Assembly: GCF_031143425.1 (NCBI RefSeq)
Contig: NC_090444.1
Location: forward strand, 1,533,064,782 to 1,533,128,781
DNA from: Pleurodeles waltl
Taxonomy: Eukaryota > Chordata > Amphibia > Caudata > Salamandridae
Reading direction: 5' to 3'
Length of the DNA: 64,000 nt
In this document: piece after piece, positions 12,500-25,825 of the stretch
Layout: each line of letters begins with the position of its first letter
Position numbering within the stretch: the first letter of the stretch is position 1
Notes under the pieces: generated by a model
What the model saw: only the letters and a program-made list of their open reading frames with translations
Databases searched by the model: none
What the model was told of the DNA's origin: nothing
Made by a program: the position numbers and the translations under genes

Positions 12500-15400
12500 T
12501 GGGTTATGTTGAAGGAGTCCCAAGATGCTCTGTTTAATCATATGTCGGACCTTCCAACCTGTGGTGAGTGTAATACGGTGCAATATTGCTTTCCAGAATA
12601 CTGCTATCGTTGGGCATTACCTTATTATATGTGTGAAGTCTGCCTCTGCCGAGTGACACCTATCGCAGCTTTGAGATCTGGTTGGATATATGGTGTGAAG
12701 TCTTTTTGGGGAGAGATAGGCCATATGTACTTTATAGTATTGGGTCTACTTAAATCTCACACAAAGTGACACTGAGCGCACCCCTGCATGTATTTTTTGC
12801 CACTCTGTGGTAGAAAGGGGTTTTTCACATGCCCGCTGCCAGACGGCCTCTATTTCTAGTGGGGCCACTAGCCTATCTGTTGGCAGTGCTCTGTCTATAT
12901 GTGATAGAAACATGCAACCACCTGCTTTTGGGAGCAGGGTCGCTAAGGTCTGTGTGGGCACAGAAGCCTTCAGAAAGGAAGGCCATAATAGTTACTACTA
13001 TTTTGACATATTGAAGGAACTGACCGTTCCCCAAATAAAACATCTCTACTGCATCTTGCATAGCCTGTCGAATACAAGTCAGAAAGCATAATGGAACCTC
13101 CCTCCTCCCACATCTCAGTCACCATCGGCTGAGCTACTTGTTATAATCCAAAGGTCTAATCCGGAGCATATGGTGCATGCCTGATCATTCTTCATACCGC
13201 TTTCTCCTGTATGCGGCCTATAAGGCGTATCAAATGTGGAAGTGAGTTGGATACATGTCTCCCCTCATTAATAGGGTTCTGAGTTGTTAGCCACTGTGTG
13301 TACCATCCAGCAGCACGCTAACCTGGCTAGACTCCCTACCCAGCCAATGTATGTTATGCTGCAGGTGTGCCACCAGATAATAAAGTTCTAGGTCCAGCAC
13401 CTCCATGCCACCTCTGCCTCATTCCCTCTTAAGGGTATGTAGGATAACTCCACATCGTTTCCCGGCCCAAAGGAGTTCTACCAACAGATGGTCAAGGACG
13501 CAGAACACCCTATGTCCAATTTTGTACATAGCTCCTTGCAGAGCATATAAACTGCAGGGCAGGATTTTCATTTTTATAAGGACGATCTTCCACACGAGTG
13601 ATAATTGCAACATGTTCCACAAAACAATAGAAGGGCGCAAGTTAGAAATCAACCAGCAGATATACAGTTCACATGCCCACTGTTCCCCCTGGGTAACATG
13701 GATCCCAAGGTATTAGATGCTATATGTCTTCTCCAGCTATTCCGCATCAGGCAGGCAATTCATCAGCAAGTCCTTCAATGGTCCAAGCGGGAAAAGTTCT
13801 GACTTGGCGCCATTAATTCAGAACCTGAGAATTCTGAGAACTCCTGAAGGACATTAAACATGATGGGGCCCGAGATATCAGGCTGGCACAAATAAACCAT
13901 TGTGTTGTCTGCATGAAAAGAGACCACATGCATCGTACTGCCCACCAGCACCACCAAACATGCAGTACCAGCCTGAGATGACAAGCCAATGGCTCCATCT
14001 CTAGGGCAAAGATCAAGGGGGACAGCGGGCAACCCTGGCACATTCCTCTTTGCAACCAGAACTCTGCCGATACATAACACCCAGTTTAAACCCTCACTGT
14101 TGGTCCACTGAAGAGCAGCTTAACCTATCAGATGAAATTTGAACCCAGACCCATCCTATTCAGGATCTGCCAGCTATAAACCCACCACATTGAGTCGAAC
14201 GATTGTTCGACATCTAAAAAGGCAAGTGCACTTGGATCATTTTCTAGGTCGGGTGTGTGTAAGAAATGACAATTAGCGCTGTGTTCCGGTGTGGAATAAA
14301 TACCGACTGATGGACTAAGCAGGGCATATACTGCAGCAATCTGGTCACCAGAATATGGCTGAGGAGTTTCTGATCTACATTTAGAATAGAGATTGGATGG
14401 TATGAGCCCACCTTAAATTTGAGATTCCCTTATCGAGTTCAAGAGGCATTCTCCCTCTAATGCCTCAACATAGACTGACAATAATCTGTCCACGAGAGTT
14501 CCGAAGAAGGCCATATAAAATTCTGCCTTGAGACCATCTCCTCCAGGTGTTTTCGCTGTTATCAAGGCATCCACCACCCCAGCAATTCCTGTCAAGTCAA
14601 CTGTGGCCCTATATGTTCATGGTCCTCTGTGGGGAGGCACTGCAGCAGCAGCTCTACCAGATATTCCAGAAGTAGGTGCATCTCCATCTCGATACCTGGC
14701 TCGGTATATATATTCCTTAAGAGGCAAGCAAAGGTGTCATTTATTGCTTGTTGGGTATGCACCATATGTCCCTTCCCATCTTTAAATGCAAAAATTGGTT
14801 GTGGCACAGTTTCAAATTTAACCAGGTGTGCCAAAAGGAGGCTCGCCTTGTCCCACTTCATATATCACTTCTGTCGACTTGTGTGTCGAATAACTTTTTC
14901 TAGGTAGTCCCGTAGTTTAAAGACCCTATGCCGCTGCCTGCCCCTGTCCCATAATATTAATGGATCACTGTGCAGGGCTGACTCAAGTTCTCTAGTACAC
15001 TCTCCTGCCACATCACATTGTCCTCTAGTGTACGATGTATACCTAGTAGAATTTCATGACATCCCATTCTGTCGCCCTGCTATCCGTGCTGCCCAGGTTA
15101 TGTTCAAAGTAGTCGATCAGAGCCTCTGAGAGCGTGTCCCAAAACACCTGATCAGTCAACACATCTAGATGAAGTTTCCACAAGGGCAACCTCAGGACTC
15201 ATCTTTCCAGGGAATATATGAGCAGCATGGGTAAGTGATCTGATATGAAAGGGGCCTTATGAATAGCTTCTAAATGGATAAAAAAAGTAGTCACGTTGGC
15301 TATGGGTGCTTGAGCCAGGGTATAACATGAGAGTGCTTTTTTGTGTGGTTGTCACTGCCGCCATGTGTCAGTAAGCCCTAAACCCGTCAGCATTTGTGCC

Positions 15401-15917
15401 AATGCCGAAGTCATGCGAGTTTTATAACTTATCTTTGTGGCAATCTATCCAGTTGTCCATCTAGGACACAATTAAACTCACCTGCCATAACTACCTCCCG
15501 GTCCAAAGACCTCTTTGCTGCCGCCAACAGCATCCCAAAGAAGGCACTATCATCCATATTCGGAGCAAAGACATTAATAAAACATAGCTCATGTGTATTT
15601 AGTGTGCCCTCCACTAGAACATATGGACCGTCACCATCAGCCTGTACCCACATGGGTATAAAAGGGACCAATGGGGCTACCCAAATTAAAACTCTTCTTG
15701 CATAGCCTTAATAGGATGTTGCAAAGACCCACCCTCTCCATCCTTTTCACAGATATTTGAGGCAATCTCCCCACAAGTGGGTATCCTGAAGAAACACTAC
15801 AATATACCATATTCCATATCTTCATGAATATGCATTAATTTTATTGCACTTTACCAGCCCAACCAGCCCTCTAAGATTCCAGGTCAAAAATGTAGAAGTG
15901 TCATCCAGGCTAGCCAT
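12500..15917 (-). pseudogene. L1/Tx1 ORF2 (endonuclease, RT, C-terminus)
   Basis: An ATG at 15915-15917 opens MASLDDTSTFLTWNLRGLVG, the start of an L1-type endonuclease, followed by LQDTHLWG. INVFAPN and EFNCVLDGQLDRL lie at 15429-15671. The RT follows: KTPGGDGLKAEFY at about 14500, RGMCQGCPLSPLIFALEMEPLA at about 14000-14060, and FHADNTMVYL in place of the catalytic F/Y-ADD box at about 13900. C-terminal blocks are YALQGAMYKIGHRVFC with LLVELLWAGKR (13419-13652) and SVSLCVRFK at about 12750. The altered ADD box and many frame breaks make it inactive. Confidence 0.8.
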
Positions 15918-16149
15918 ATCTGTCTTGGTGTAACTGACCAGTATACCGCTGCCCTATTTTTCGGTCCACTCCCCTAACCAAGGTTCCACACAGCAATGGA
16001 AGCTACCTCCCAACAAGTTAACTTACAAAAAAATATTTGCAGCAAAGAAATTGCAGCAAACAAACCCCACAACAACTATTCTGACCCCCCTTCCCTTCTA
16101 CAGGCAGAATCTATACCTGACTCAACTAATGGCTGAAGATAATCCCAAG

Positions 16150-17900
16150 TCCCACCCCGATTCTCCTCCTATCTAACTAACTAACTGTTTAGCAGCTCTA
16201 GGTGTAGAAACAGTCTGAATGACTACACTCTTGTGAATTGCAAGCCCCAATGTACAACTCAGCAACCAGTGGCACACAGTTTTTCCCACCTCAGTCCCTC
16301 CGCACATGGAGGCATGGTGTGCACCATTGCATTCAGTTTCATAGTCCTGAAGTATCAGTTTGAGTTCCTGCAAATGAAGGGTGAGTCCCTGGATTTTTTA
16401 TGTCAATGATGCATCCTATTCTTAGGGTACAAGAAATTATCTGGATGTCCTCAGCGCACCTTGCCAAGTATCAGGTTCTCATCCATTCAGCCCATCTCCG
16501 CATCATCACTTTTAGTCTCAGGAACATACCTCAGCTGTGAAAATGGGTCAGGTGTTTTCAGAGACACCAGCACAGTACCACCTGAGCCCACCAGGATTCA
16601 TTCGCACTATGCCAGTTCTGACGGTCTAGGCTGCTTCTTTGCCGGTATGCAGTTCCCTGCTGATTGTCTTACCCTCCCGTTGTCATTGCTCTTTCCATTC
16701 AGACAGTCGCTGTCCATGTCCCAGGTCCAGTGACTCAAGCCAGGCCACTGCTTCCTGTGGTCAGTCGTAGATAAGTACTTTACCTCTAGGTTGGACCCAG
16801 AGTTGAGCTGGAGTATCATATGTTGTGTTCTTGCAACTGTCTCTTTACAGACAAAAAAGTATTCCGTAGATCCTGCACTCTTTTGGTATAGTTAGGATAA
16901 ATCTGTATCTGCTTGTTCTAAAACACGGGTGCCTTTGAGTATGAACATTTTGAAGGATTAAATCACAATCTCTATTGTTAAACAGACATTCTATATTTAC
17001 ACTCAAAGGCACACCAGGACATGGACCGCTGTCTGCACTCCATGTACTCATTCTATGGAAAAAATGTTAAAAGCCACTTAGGTTTCAAGGCGTTAACAAT
17101 CCTGTCCTCAAGGAAGATTTTAGCTCTACATGTGTGTTGCACTGCATTTGAGTCCTGCAATGACAGCCTGCAAGTCTTCAATCTCCTTTTTAAGAATGGT
17201 AATTTCCTCCTCAGTAGTTGTGACCCTGTCAGCCACATTGTGAAGGTCTAGCTGCAGGTGATATATGTCCATAGGCATAGCATCCGTTTTTTTTGGATTC
17301 CAGTGCCTGTCTGGAGCCCTGTATCACTGCCACTATCTTAGCCATGTCTGCTGTCCGTTCTGCGGGCTCCTATACCATCCTGGAGCCCTGTCCTTTATCC
17401 TGGGGGCCCGCACCAGGGACTGTGTACTGTGTTATGGTGTTCGCCTGTGCAGCTTTTAAACCTTTGTCCTTCCCCATTTTAAGCTCTCTATGCTCAGGTA
17501 TTCACTTGTGGGCTGGTCCAGCCCTGGATCCAGCACTCTTCCAGTCGGCTAACCGTCCTCCTGCCTTGCCTCCTCAGGCCATAACACACATCCAAGGGTC
17601 CATTCTCCCCACAGCCTTGAACCCATCGAACAGCAGCAGAGTGAGTCAGTGTACCCACAAACACACTGTGCATAACCTGCAAACAACATCTATCAGGGCA
17701 ACTTCAGTTAGCTCAGCAGCCCCAAAGGGGCACAAGTACACCTCAGCAACCTCCTCCATGGGATTGTCCCTGTTAATCAGCTGTCTGGTGCACCGTGGGA
17801 GAACCAGTCCATAGCACATATCCTGGGATTAATTGCACTGAAGAGTGGGCGCCACTATGTATCAGTCCCTCAATTATTTCCAAAGTCCATCCTTAGAGGT
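16150..17900 (-). pseudogene. L1/Tx1 ORF1-like remnant
   Basis: Upstream of ORF2 on the minus strand, about 16850-17050 resembles the C-terminal end of L1 ORF1 proteins, where an IYPxYTKxVQDLRxxF-like stretch can be read across frame breaks. About 17160-17240 reads as a Leu/Glu/Lys-rich coiled coil (EITILKKEIEDLQ-like). ORF1 proteins of this group bind RNA and trimerise through a coiled coil. The remnant is badly broken, and this call depends mainly on position plus these two stretches. Confidence 0.5.
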
Positions 17901-18690
17901 TGGGCCCACCACAATTCTCTCCAGGGGAAATATGGGCCTCTTTTCATGGTATGCCTCAGGTACAATGTCAATCTGAGCTCTAGGGGCCCCATTAATGTCC
18001 ACTTTATGGCCACCCACCATAGTTCGCTGACCACAACATGCCTACCAGGGAGACCTCCCCACCTCACAATGGCTTACACTGGCACTTATTGCCATTGCTG
18101 CTCTGCTCCTCAGATTCCTGTTGTGACCTGTCTGCTTAACAGTGATTAGGGTGGTGGACGATCCTCACTGTGATATTGGCAAGAGGGCCTCAGATCCCCA
18201 CCAAGAATAGGGACAGTTTGATATTCTCAGGGGTGCCCCTCCAGCATTGAGCACAGTTCTATCCTATTGGGGCTCTGCATGAACCTGTCCCATGTGAGCT
18301 GCATCCTCAGCTCTCCCGCACCGGGCCAGCACTGGCCTACCATTGTCTGCCCCTCACCCAGCTGGGGACCACCACTCAGCTTCCAAATTAAAGCCTCCTG
18401 GAGCAAGGAGGCTCAGACTGCTCCTGGGTAACGCCGATCCCGAAAAGCACCACCCTGTCATAGGCCTTGCCTGCACCCTTTCCACTGTCTCGTGTCTCTG
18501 GGAGCCGAATGGCTTTCCCCTATCAGAATCAGACTATTGTGGTAGAATGTCACTCCTAAAGGGAATTCTGGTAGTGTGGTGCCGTAGGATGATGCAGGAT
18601 TTCAGCGTCTATGTTGATAACTATGATGGGGCATGTCTACGTGGCTATCTTAGGTCCATACTGCCTGACTCCACAGCTTAAATGTCATTG

Positions 18691-20050
18691 AAATATTAAG
18701 TATCATAAATGTTTTGATTTGCAGCTTCTTCGTTTCTTACTTGTCTCCAAGGTTCAATGCCTGGGGGTCCAGTAACAAGCGGAGATAACTAAATATTTAT
18801 TTTAGGTCTCCGTTCCCCCTCTAGTTTTAGGATTATGAATTTTGGCTTGTAGACCTAAACTTTTCACAGAGTGCTGCTATGAACCCAGCCAACCTTTCTT
18901 GACAAGACCTATATTTAAAATGTGTGACTTACATATCATGAAAGATATCTGGCAGATTCCTCTCACATTGATGTATAAAAACAGTATTTTGAAACATAGA
19001 ATACCTGACACCATGTCTGTCATTTCAGGTTTTTCTATATGCGCCACCTTAATTTTCACCTTCTTCTTGTAATTAGGATCAGTAAGTATTTAAAAAATAC
19101 TAGTCACATTCACATTATTCCTGTTATCAATTTTACAAATTCCTTCCCATTCTGATGCAACACAGCCTCTTTTTAGTCATTTACCAGTTGCTTTTTTTTA
19201 TTCTCATACTGCCCAGCCTTAGTCTACCTATTTTATTGGAGCCTACAGGCTCCCGCCCAGATTGTTTTTTTTTGCTTTTCCCTTTATTTTAATTTACAGC
19301 CATTATCCTGTCATTCCCTGCACCTTATGGGCCCTCCATGAAGACTACTAGAAGCTATTTCATCTACTTTCTCTATATATGCTCTCTCTCTCTCTATCCA
19401 TGGCTGGGCTTTAGCTCTGTGCCACTGAATAACCAAATGATCTACTGGGCAAAGACCCAGGCATCATGAGGAGGATATATAAGAGGAGGATCAAGGAGAA
19501 ATAAGGGTGATTGCACAGGTTTGAAGTTGCTGGGGTGGATAGCAGGTTTGAGAAATAAGGAGAGGACAGGCGCTGGTTGGGAGAGAAGATCCTAAAGGAT
19601 AAAGAAATTGAAGGTCCAGGGGGCCACTGGACAACTGCAAGGGAAAGGAAGGGAAGAATAATCGGCCAAATGAATGCTAATTGTTTTCAAATTGGTGTGC
19701 ATGTTGTAGCTTCGTGGAATTAGGGTGCAGTCCTAGGTATTTGCATCTCTTTGCCTGAGTCCCATTTGCCTTTACTAAACTCTGTTTTCTCCAATCCCCA
19801 AAGCATTGCTCTCACTTGCATCTTTCTCCCTTGCTACTCACAGATGCCAACGTATGGCAGTCTGGTTTCTTCTCACCCAATATCCAGGGCATTACCTGTG
19901 CTCTTCTGCCCAAGAGAGACAACTCCTGTTTTTTCTTTGATTGGAGGTCAGAGGGTGGGATAGTTATGAAGAAGATGGAATTGTTGGTGGTTGGCTTGTG
20001 GTATGGAAGTTATGTTATGTCAATTTATGTTATGTTATAGTATGTGTGTT
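18691..20050. other. Intergenic, no gene; short CT microsatellite
   Basis: No coding content recognised. A short CT dinucleotide run lies at about 19382-19394, preceded by a TATA-type stretch. Confidence 0.55.
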
Positions 20051-20054
20051 TGCA

Positions 20055-21500
20055 TAGTCCACAACTCACCCTGGAGGTTATCCTGGCACTGAATTAGTGA
20101 CAGTCGAGGCTAGGAAAAGAATCAGGTCTACAGTTTCTTGCAGAATTCAAGAACCAAGAAGGAGGGTCTTATGTGCAGGGGCAGTTCTGTCCAGGCTTTT
20201 GAAGCAGGTAGGAGGAGACAAAACCACCAGATCTGCTTCTGCATATGTATGTGTGTGGGGAAGGGGGGTTGCAAATAGGAGCCCGGCTGAGCAGAGGTGT
20301 CTGGTAGGTTTGTGGATATTTATCTGGTTGTTGATGTACATGTGACCAATGTAGACTTTGTTTGTTTGTGTGTGTGAGGAATTTGGCAATTGCTTATTTG
20401 TAGGTTGGGAGCCAGTGGAGCTCTTTCAGATGTGGGGCGATGTGAGTGTAGTGTGGGCAGTTCAAGGTGAGTCTGGCCGCTCAGTTTTATATGGTCTGGA
20501 GTCTTCTAGTCAACTGAGTGTTCATTGCAGGATAGAGTGTGTTGCTCTAGTCCGGGCATGCTGGTGATGAGGGATTGGGTGAAGGTTCTGCAAGCAGTGG
20601 TGGGAAGTTATTTGAAGATCTTCTTGCACATCCAGCGTGTGGGGAATCAGGAGACAGAGACTGTATTCACTTGGTAGGCCATGGTGAGTTGGTTGCAGAT
20701 TACTATTCCAAGGCTTTTTGGGTGGGTTGACAGAGGAGTGTGGGTTTGAGTTTGGCTGGCAACCAGGTTGGAGTCCCAGAGTGAGGAGTCAAAGATTACT
20801 ACTTCCGTCTTATCTGTGATGAGCTTGAGGCAGTTGTTTTTCATCCATATGACTTAGGTCATGCTGGTGGAGAAAGTGGTCCTGGTGTTTGGTGTCTTGG
20901 TGGAGAGGGAGAGTATGAGCTGGGTGTCATCCCCATAGATTATAATGTTGATTCAATGGGTGCAGATGATGCTGGCAAGTGTGGACATGTAGGCATTGAA
21001 GAAAGTGGGACTAAGTGAGGATACTTGTGAGGACACTTGAACTTCATAGGTGAGATTGACGGCATCCAAGGTGAAGGAGGCTAAGCTGACCGAGTGAGTC
21101 AGGCCTGTTGGGAAGGAGCAAATCCAAGGGTGTGCAAGTCCTTGAGTTCTGGTTTCATGCAGTTGTTTGATAAGAATATGATGGGAGACAGTTTTGAAGG
21201 CTATGGAAAGATCCAATAGGATGAGCGCTGCTGTGTCACGTCTATCCATCATCAACTAAATGTCAACCATGACGGCGACAACGGTAGTTTCTGTACTGTG
21301 GTTGGGCCTGAATCTTGATTGAGTGGTGTCAAGGAGGTGGGTGTCAGTTGAGTGGATAGCTAGATATTTCTTTATCATCTTACCATTATTTTTGCCAGGT
21401 AGGGTATCTGGGAGATATGTTGGTAGTTGAATGTGTCTTTGGTTCTGCTGAGGGTTTCATGAGTTGGGGAGTACTGTGGTGTGTGTCTAGGCATCTAAGT
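20055..21500 (-). pseudogene. Older L2-like LINE fragment
   Basis: This segment is colinear with the L2 element at 5.2 kb but more diverged. On the minus strand, MMMDRRDTAALILLDLSIAFKTV (near 21200) matches motif A, and LKLITDKTEVVIFDSSLWDSN (near 20800) matches the post-YADD region. A GAGCTGGGTGTCATC word on the plus strand (20918-20932) is shared exactly with the younger copy at 6074-6088. The 3' end lies near 20055 without a clear microsatellite. It covers RT and C-terminus only, so it is 5'-truncated. Confidence 0.75.
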
Positions 21501-21504
21501 AGGT

Positions 21505-23745
21505 GTCTGTGTTATGGGATTACCATAAAGTAATACAGTGAGTAATCATGATAGTGGGACTCACAAGACCATTTATACTTATCTCTGGGTACTCTAACAC
21601 ATGTCCTAAAGTATCTATAACTTGCGCCCTGCACTGCTAATTACCCCACAAATTACATCACTCATTACATGGTCCATGGCATCATTGATAACATGACTGG
21701 AACATCTAAAATGACAACATTGATGAAAGGACTGTTCTTGGGGGGGGGGGCACAAGTTATAGTTACTTTAGGGCATGAGTTATAGTTACTAGAGATTCCT
21801 TGGATTGAGACCCTGCTACTAGGAGTATGACTAGACTGATTCGACCAGCACACAAGTGCATGAGTGTATGAACTACTGTACACCCTCTGCAATGATATTT
21901 TGAAAAATCAGACATGAAAAACTTCTCTGACCATCAGACAGGTAAAATATTATTGAGCTTTGCTGTTGTTTATTGGCATCACTTTTATGGAAGTGACATT
22001 GTATTCCCTGGATTACTGAAGCGTCTGCCAGTCTCCTATTTCTTTGTGAAGAAATCAAGAAATGTACCTTGCTTCTCATTAGTTGGATTTCCTGAAACTA
22101 AAATAGCAGACATGGGAAAGAGTTGACCTAAGCCACCATACCCCGTCCTAAATCAGATTACAACACTTAGCCATGTCAAGACTCAGTGAAAAAAGTGCCC
22201 TATCCAGCAATAATGAGTGTTAACCCTCGCTCTAACTACAAAATGATTTAAGGTGTCCATACGTAAAACTCCAAGCACCACAGATCCATATAAAGCCATA
22301 AATCCCTGAGAAAACACCACACAGTTGGCAGAACAGAGTTTATAATCTCCTGAAGAGAAACACAAACTAGGGTTAGCTACACTCTAGTCACTTGGCAATC
22401 CTCTGATAAGCTGGAGATGTTGAGGAATAGGTTCTCTTCTAACATGGATTAAATAATGCACAGGAACACATCAAACAAGGTAGTTTTGAGCTGTACAAGT
22501 GTCTTTTTATAGGAACTGCTCTCCCAATCCGGGCGTGAAAGCTAATTAATTACTAATACATTTAGCATTGATTAATGACTAGGAATTGACATAAATTATA
22601 CCAATGTAGTAAAATCAAGTGTTATGAAAAATGTGCCCACCTAGGTGGCAGCCATTACATATACAACATTGAGAAAAAAATAACATTAACTGCTTAGAAA
22701 TAAAATGCACATGTAGGATGAAATGCATTAGTGGAAATTATCAATGTTTTAATAATATATATTTGTTTAACTTTATTGGGCATAGAGTAGTTGTGAAATT
22801 GCGGGCCAAGTCCACAAAGCTTCATTGCATAAAACAAATAAATGTTCATTTTTTGTAAGAGCAGAGAATTAGTTTATTCATTGTTCACACAGTACTGATC
22901 AAGTGAATAGTAAATGTCTTAAACTTTCTTGGGAGAGATGTATGCTGTAGTTCCATGTCCTGTCTGTGGATACATTTGTAACCTTTGTGCATGAGAAGCA
23001 AATGTTTCCAGGAGTCGACAGAGACTTTACTGACTGGAGTTATAATTGCAACTAAAAAGTTACTTGACAAAACTGATGATGGTAACAAGAGAAGAAGAGC
23101 CAATCATCAATGTGTGAAAGACTGTCTAACTATATCATAGATTTGAAAATTAATGTTTATTGGTTCTACTGTGAACACGATTTTCTGACCAATGATGGCT
23201 TGAGAAAATACTTTATGGATCTTTAACTTAGCTCGACTGCTCTTAGCAGACAGAAGCCATTCTTGAATTCTTCCCTTCCTATTCCTTAGCCTCACTGAAT
23301 AATTACTGTTTGCAAATGCTATTAATGCTGTTTTCCATAGTTTGATGTCCTCACTAAGTTGGTTCAGTTAACTTAGAGCCCACCGTGGCAGAGCCAATTC
23401 CCTTCACATTCCCCATGCCGATGCTGACCAGGCAGATGCCCAACTGATGAAGAAGTCTAAGCTTGCTGATTCATACAGAAGAGGTAAAACAACTGCAAAT
23501 GTCTTTGTTGAAGGGTTTGTCTATCTTTAATTACCAACCACTATTTTTGCAGCGCCATAGTCAGGTGTTTTCCAAATTAACTTTTGTCTAATTTACCTTT
23601 GCATGAAGTCCAAACATGCGATTCAAATCAGAGGGTTAGTTAGTGTGCCATGTGCTAACAAAGGGTATTACCAAAGAATGTTTAATGACAAATGCTTTGG
23701 TTAGATTGAGATTTTTCTGCCGCTTTGGTCAGCCTGTGTTGTTTA
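21505..23745. other. Intergenic, no gene; poly-G tract
   Basis: No gene recognised. An 11-base G run lies at 21740-21750. The rest is AT-rich. Confidence 0.55.
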
Positions 23746-23750
23746 TATAT

Positions 23751-24442
23751 TGTAGGAGGCTGGCCTTGTTTGTAGTGGGTATCACAGGTACTTACACTTG
23801 ATACCAGGTCTAGTTATTAGTGAAATGTAGGCAGTATCTAGAAGCCTGGGAAATTGGTACTGGACAACGTGGGGACACCTCTGCTAGTGCACCGGTGCCC
23901 TCTCACCGAGTAACTTTGCACCTAGCCTTCAGGAACTGAAGGATAGACATATCAGTGACTTATAAGTCACCTGGTGCAGTGAAAATGGCTGTGAAATAGT
24001 GCTTGCTCTGTTTCACTCAGGCTGCAATGGAAGTCCAGAAGTAGTGTTTGTATGAGCGCCTTAGAGGCGGCAAAAGAAATGATGGAGCCCATAAGGATCT
24101 CCTGGAACCCAAATGCCCTGGGTACCTAGGTACCATATACAAGGTACTTATAAGGGGGCTCCAGTAGGCCAATTTGGAGTGGAATACTGGGTTACCAGTA
24201 TGTAAGTACAAATTTTGAATCAGAGAGAGCATAAGCACTGGAGTTCTGGTTAGCAGGGCTCCATATACACAGTCAAGCATACTGACAAAACAGTAAAACA
24301 TACTGATATGTAGGCAACAAACTATGAGCACAGTGGTCCTATCTAGCAGGATCCCAGGGAGACAGTAAAAACCCACTAACAAACACTGACAAGCAGGGCA
24401 AAAATGGGGGTAACCATGCTAGAAAGAGGCTACTTTCTCACA
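23751..24442. mobile_element. Solo LTR, second family, 692 bp
   Basis: The segment starts TGTAGGAGGCTGGCC and ends CTTTCTCACA, giving TG...CA ends. Flanking pentamers are TATAT (23746-23750) and TATAC (24443-24447), a 4/5 match compatible with an aged target duplication. No internal retroviral genes occur, so it is a solo LTR from a family distinct from the long LTR at 9.3 kb. Confidence 0.65.
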
Positions 24443-24447
24443 TATAC

Positions 24448-25822
24448 GTTTATCATTTGGTTCTGACATTACTTTACATTATGTTAGAATTGTTAATCTA
24501 GGAAAATAAACTTTCTAAGTTTACTAAAAGGTATGGTTATTCAAGGCCACATGGGTCATGGTGTGTTAGAAAATTACTGACTCCTAAAATGTTGAAGTTG
24601 ACTTATTGAACTTGTAGTCCTATTGTTAATTAAGGCTCTGAGAAATATTTGTACCCTTGATGGAACAACTCTAAGCGTAGTTAAAAGATCCATCGAACCT
24701 CTAACGCGTCCCTTTATCAAGTAACATAGAAAAATCAAATAAGGCCTGACGTGCTCCCAGGGGCAGTTATTTACTTGTTTTAAATGACTGATTTTAAACT
24801 TCCGATGAATACCTCAAGCTATTTTGCATCACTATGGTGAAGGAGTGCTCTTGCAAATATGTTGACTTTATATGCGTTTTACACTTTTCTATGTACTAAA
24901 TGTAATTAATTTGCTAACCCCAACCTACCCCACTTTTTTGTTGTCCTTTCAAAGATATGTACCCAAGATATTTACAACAAATATTTTCCAATGTCTTATA
25001 TGTGTAAATACATAGCAAAAAATCTACGGAGACAGTACGGGCCGGACTTGTCTTTCTGGCATGCTGGTATGATCCTGGTTGTCTGTTTTCAGAGCTGGAT
25101 TCTGTACAACGACCCAGTCATGAATGGCTGCATGGCCCCATTCTAGTCACAGCATGACTCAGCATTTTTGCCAGAGCTGATTTTAGTTTGAGTCCATCCC
25201 TGGCGAATGATAGAAATTCCACTTGGAGATGATCAACAACGGGCCCTGGCCAGAACGGCAATAGGGGACAAACGCAAGAGATCAATAACCTCTACTGTAA
25301 CAATCAATGTGCAACGTATTGAGAATCAACTATTATGCCTTAATAAAAGATTTACATACTCTGGAAATGTCAAAAACATAGCATTTGATAATCATAAAGT
25401 TCAAAGGTGAAAGACATGCATGCATTTGGGTTATAGTTTAAGTTTTCATTATTGCTTTTATAACAAATCCACAAGTATTGTCTTACTTTTTGGCTGAATA
25501 TTCCTGAACAACATATCTCGTGTCAATATTGCGATATGTATGGTCAAAGTGCTTGTGCTTCTTCTGGTAGAAAGGCACTGCCTTGGCAGACATAGCTTCT
25601 CAGTGGTTTCGGCCTGCAATTGAGAATGAGTTGGAAATCATTAATTGCTTCTTGGCAAATAAGTAATTAATATTAAGCTCAATTTGTATATACATAAGAG
25701 GTGGATTTAAATGATTTAATTAATGGTAGAATCTAGAGCTTGCAGAGCTACTTGCGAGAGTGTCCAGGCAGGAGGATTAACACAACTACAGACTGAGAAA
25801 AAAACATCACAATATTAAAGAC
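24448..25822. other. Intergenic, no gene
   Basis: AT-rich, with no motif or transposon end recognised. Confidence 0.55.
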
Positions 25823-25825
25823 CAA

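Larger units (their letters stand above)
11715..18690 (-). mobile_element. L1/Tx1-type LINE, decayed, about 7 kb
   Basis: A long non-LTR element lies on the minus strand. Its 3' end carries AATAAAGATTTATTTTTTT on the sense strand. Going upstream come the C-terminal domain, RT, endonuclease and, 5' of that, ORF1-like sequence. The order ORF1-ORF2 and the motifs fit the L1/Tx1 group. Many stops and frameshifts show it is old. The 5' end is uncertain, because sequence to about 18690 is moderately GC-rich and may be 5' UTR or ORF1 N-terminus. Confidence 0.75.
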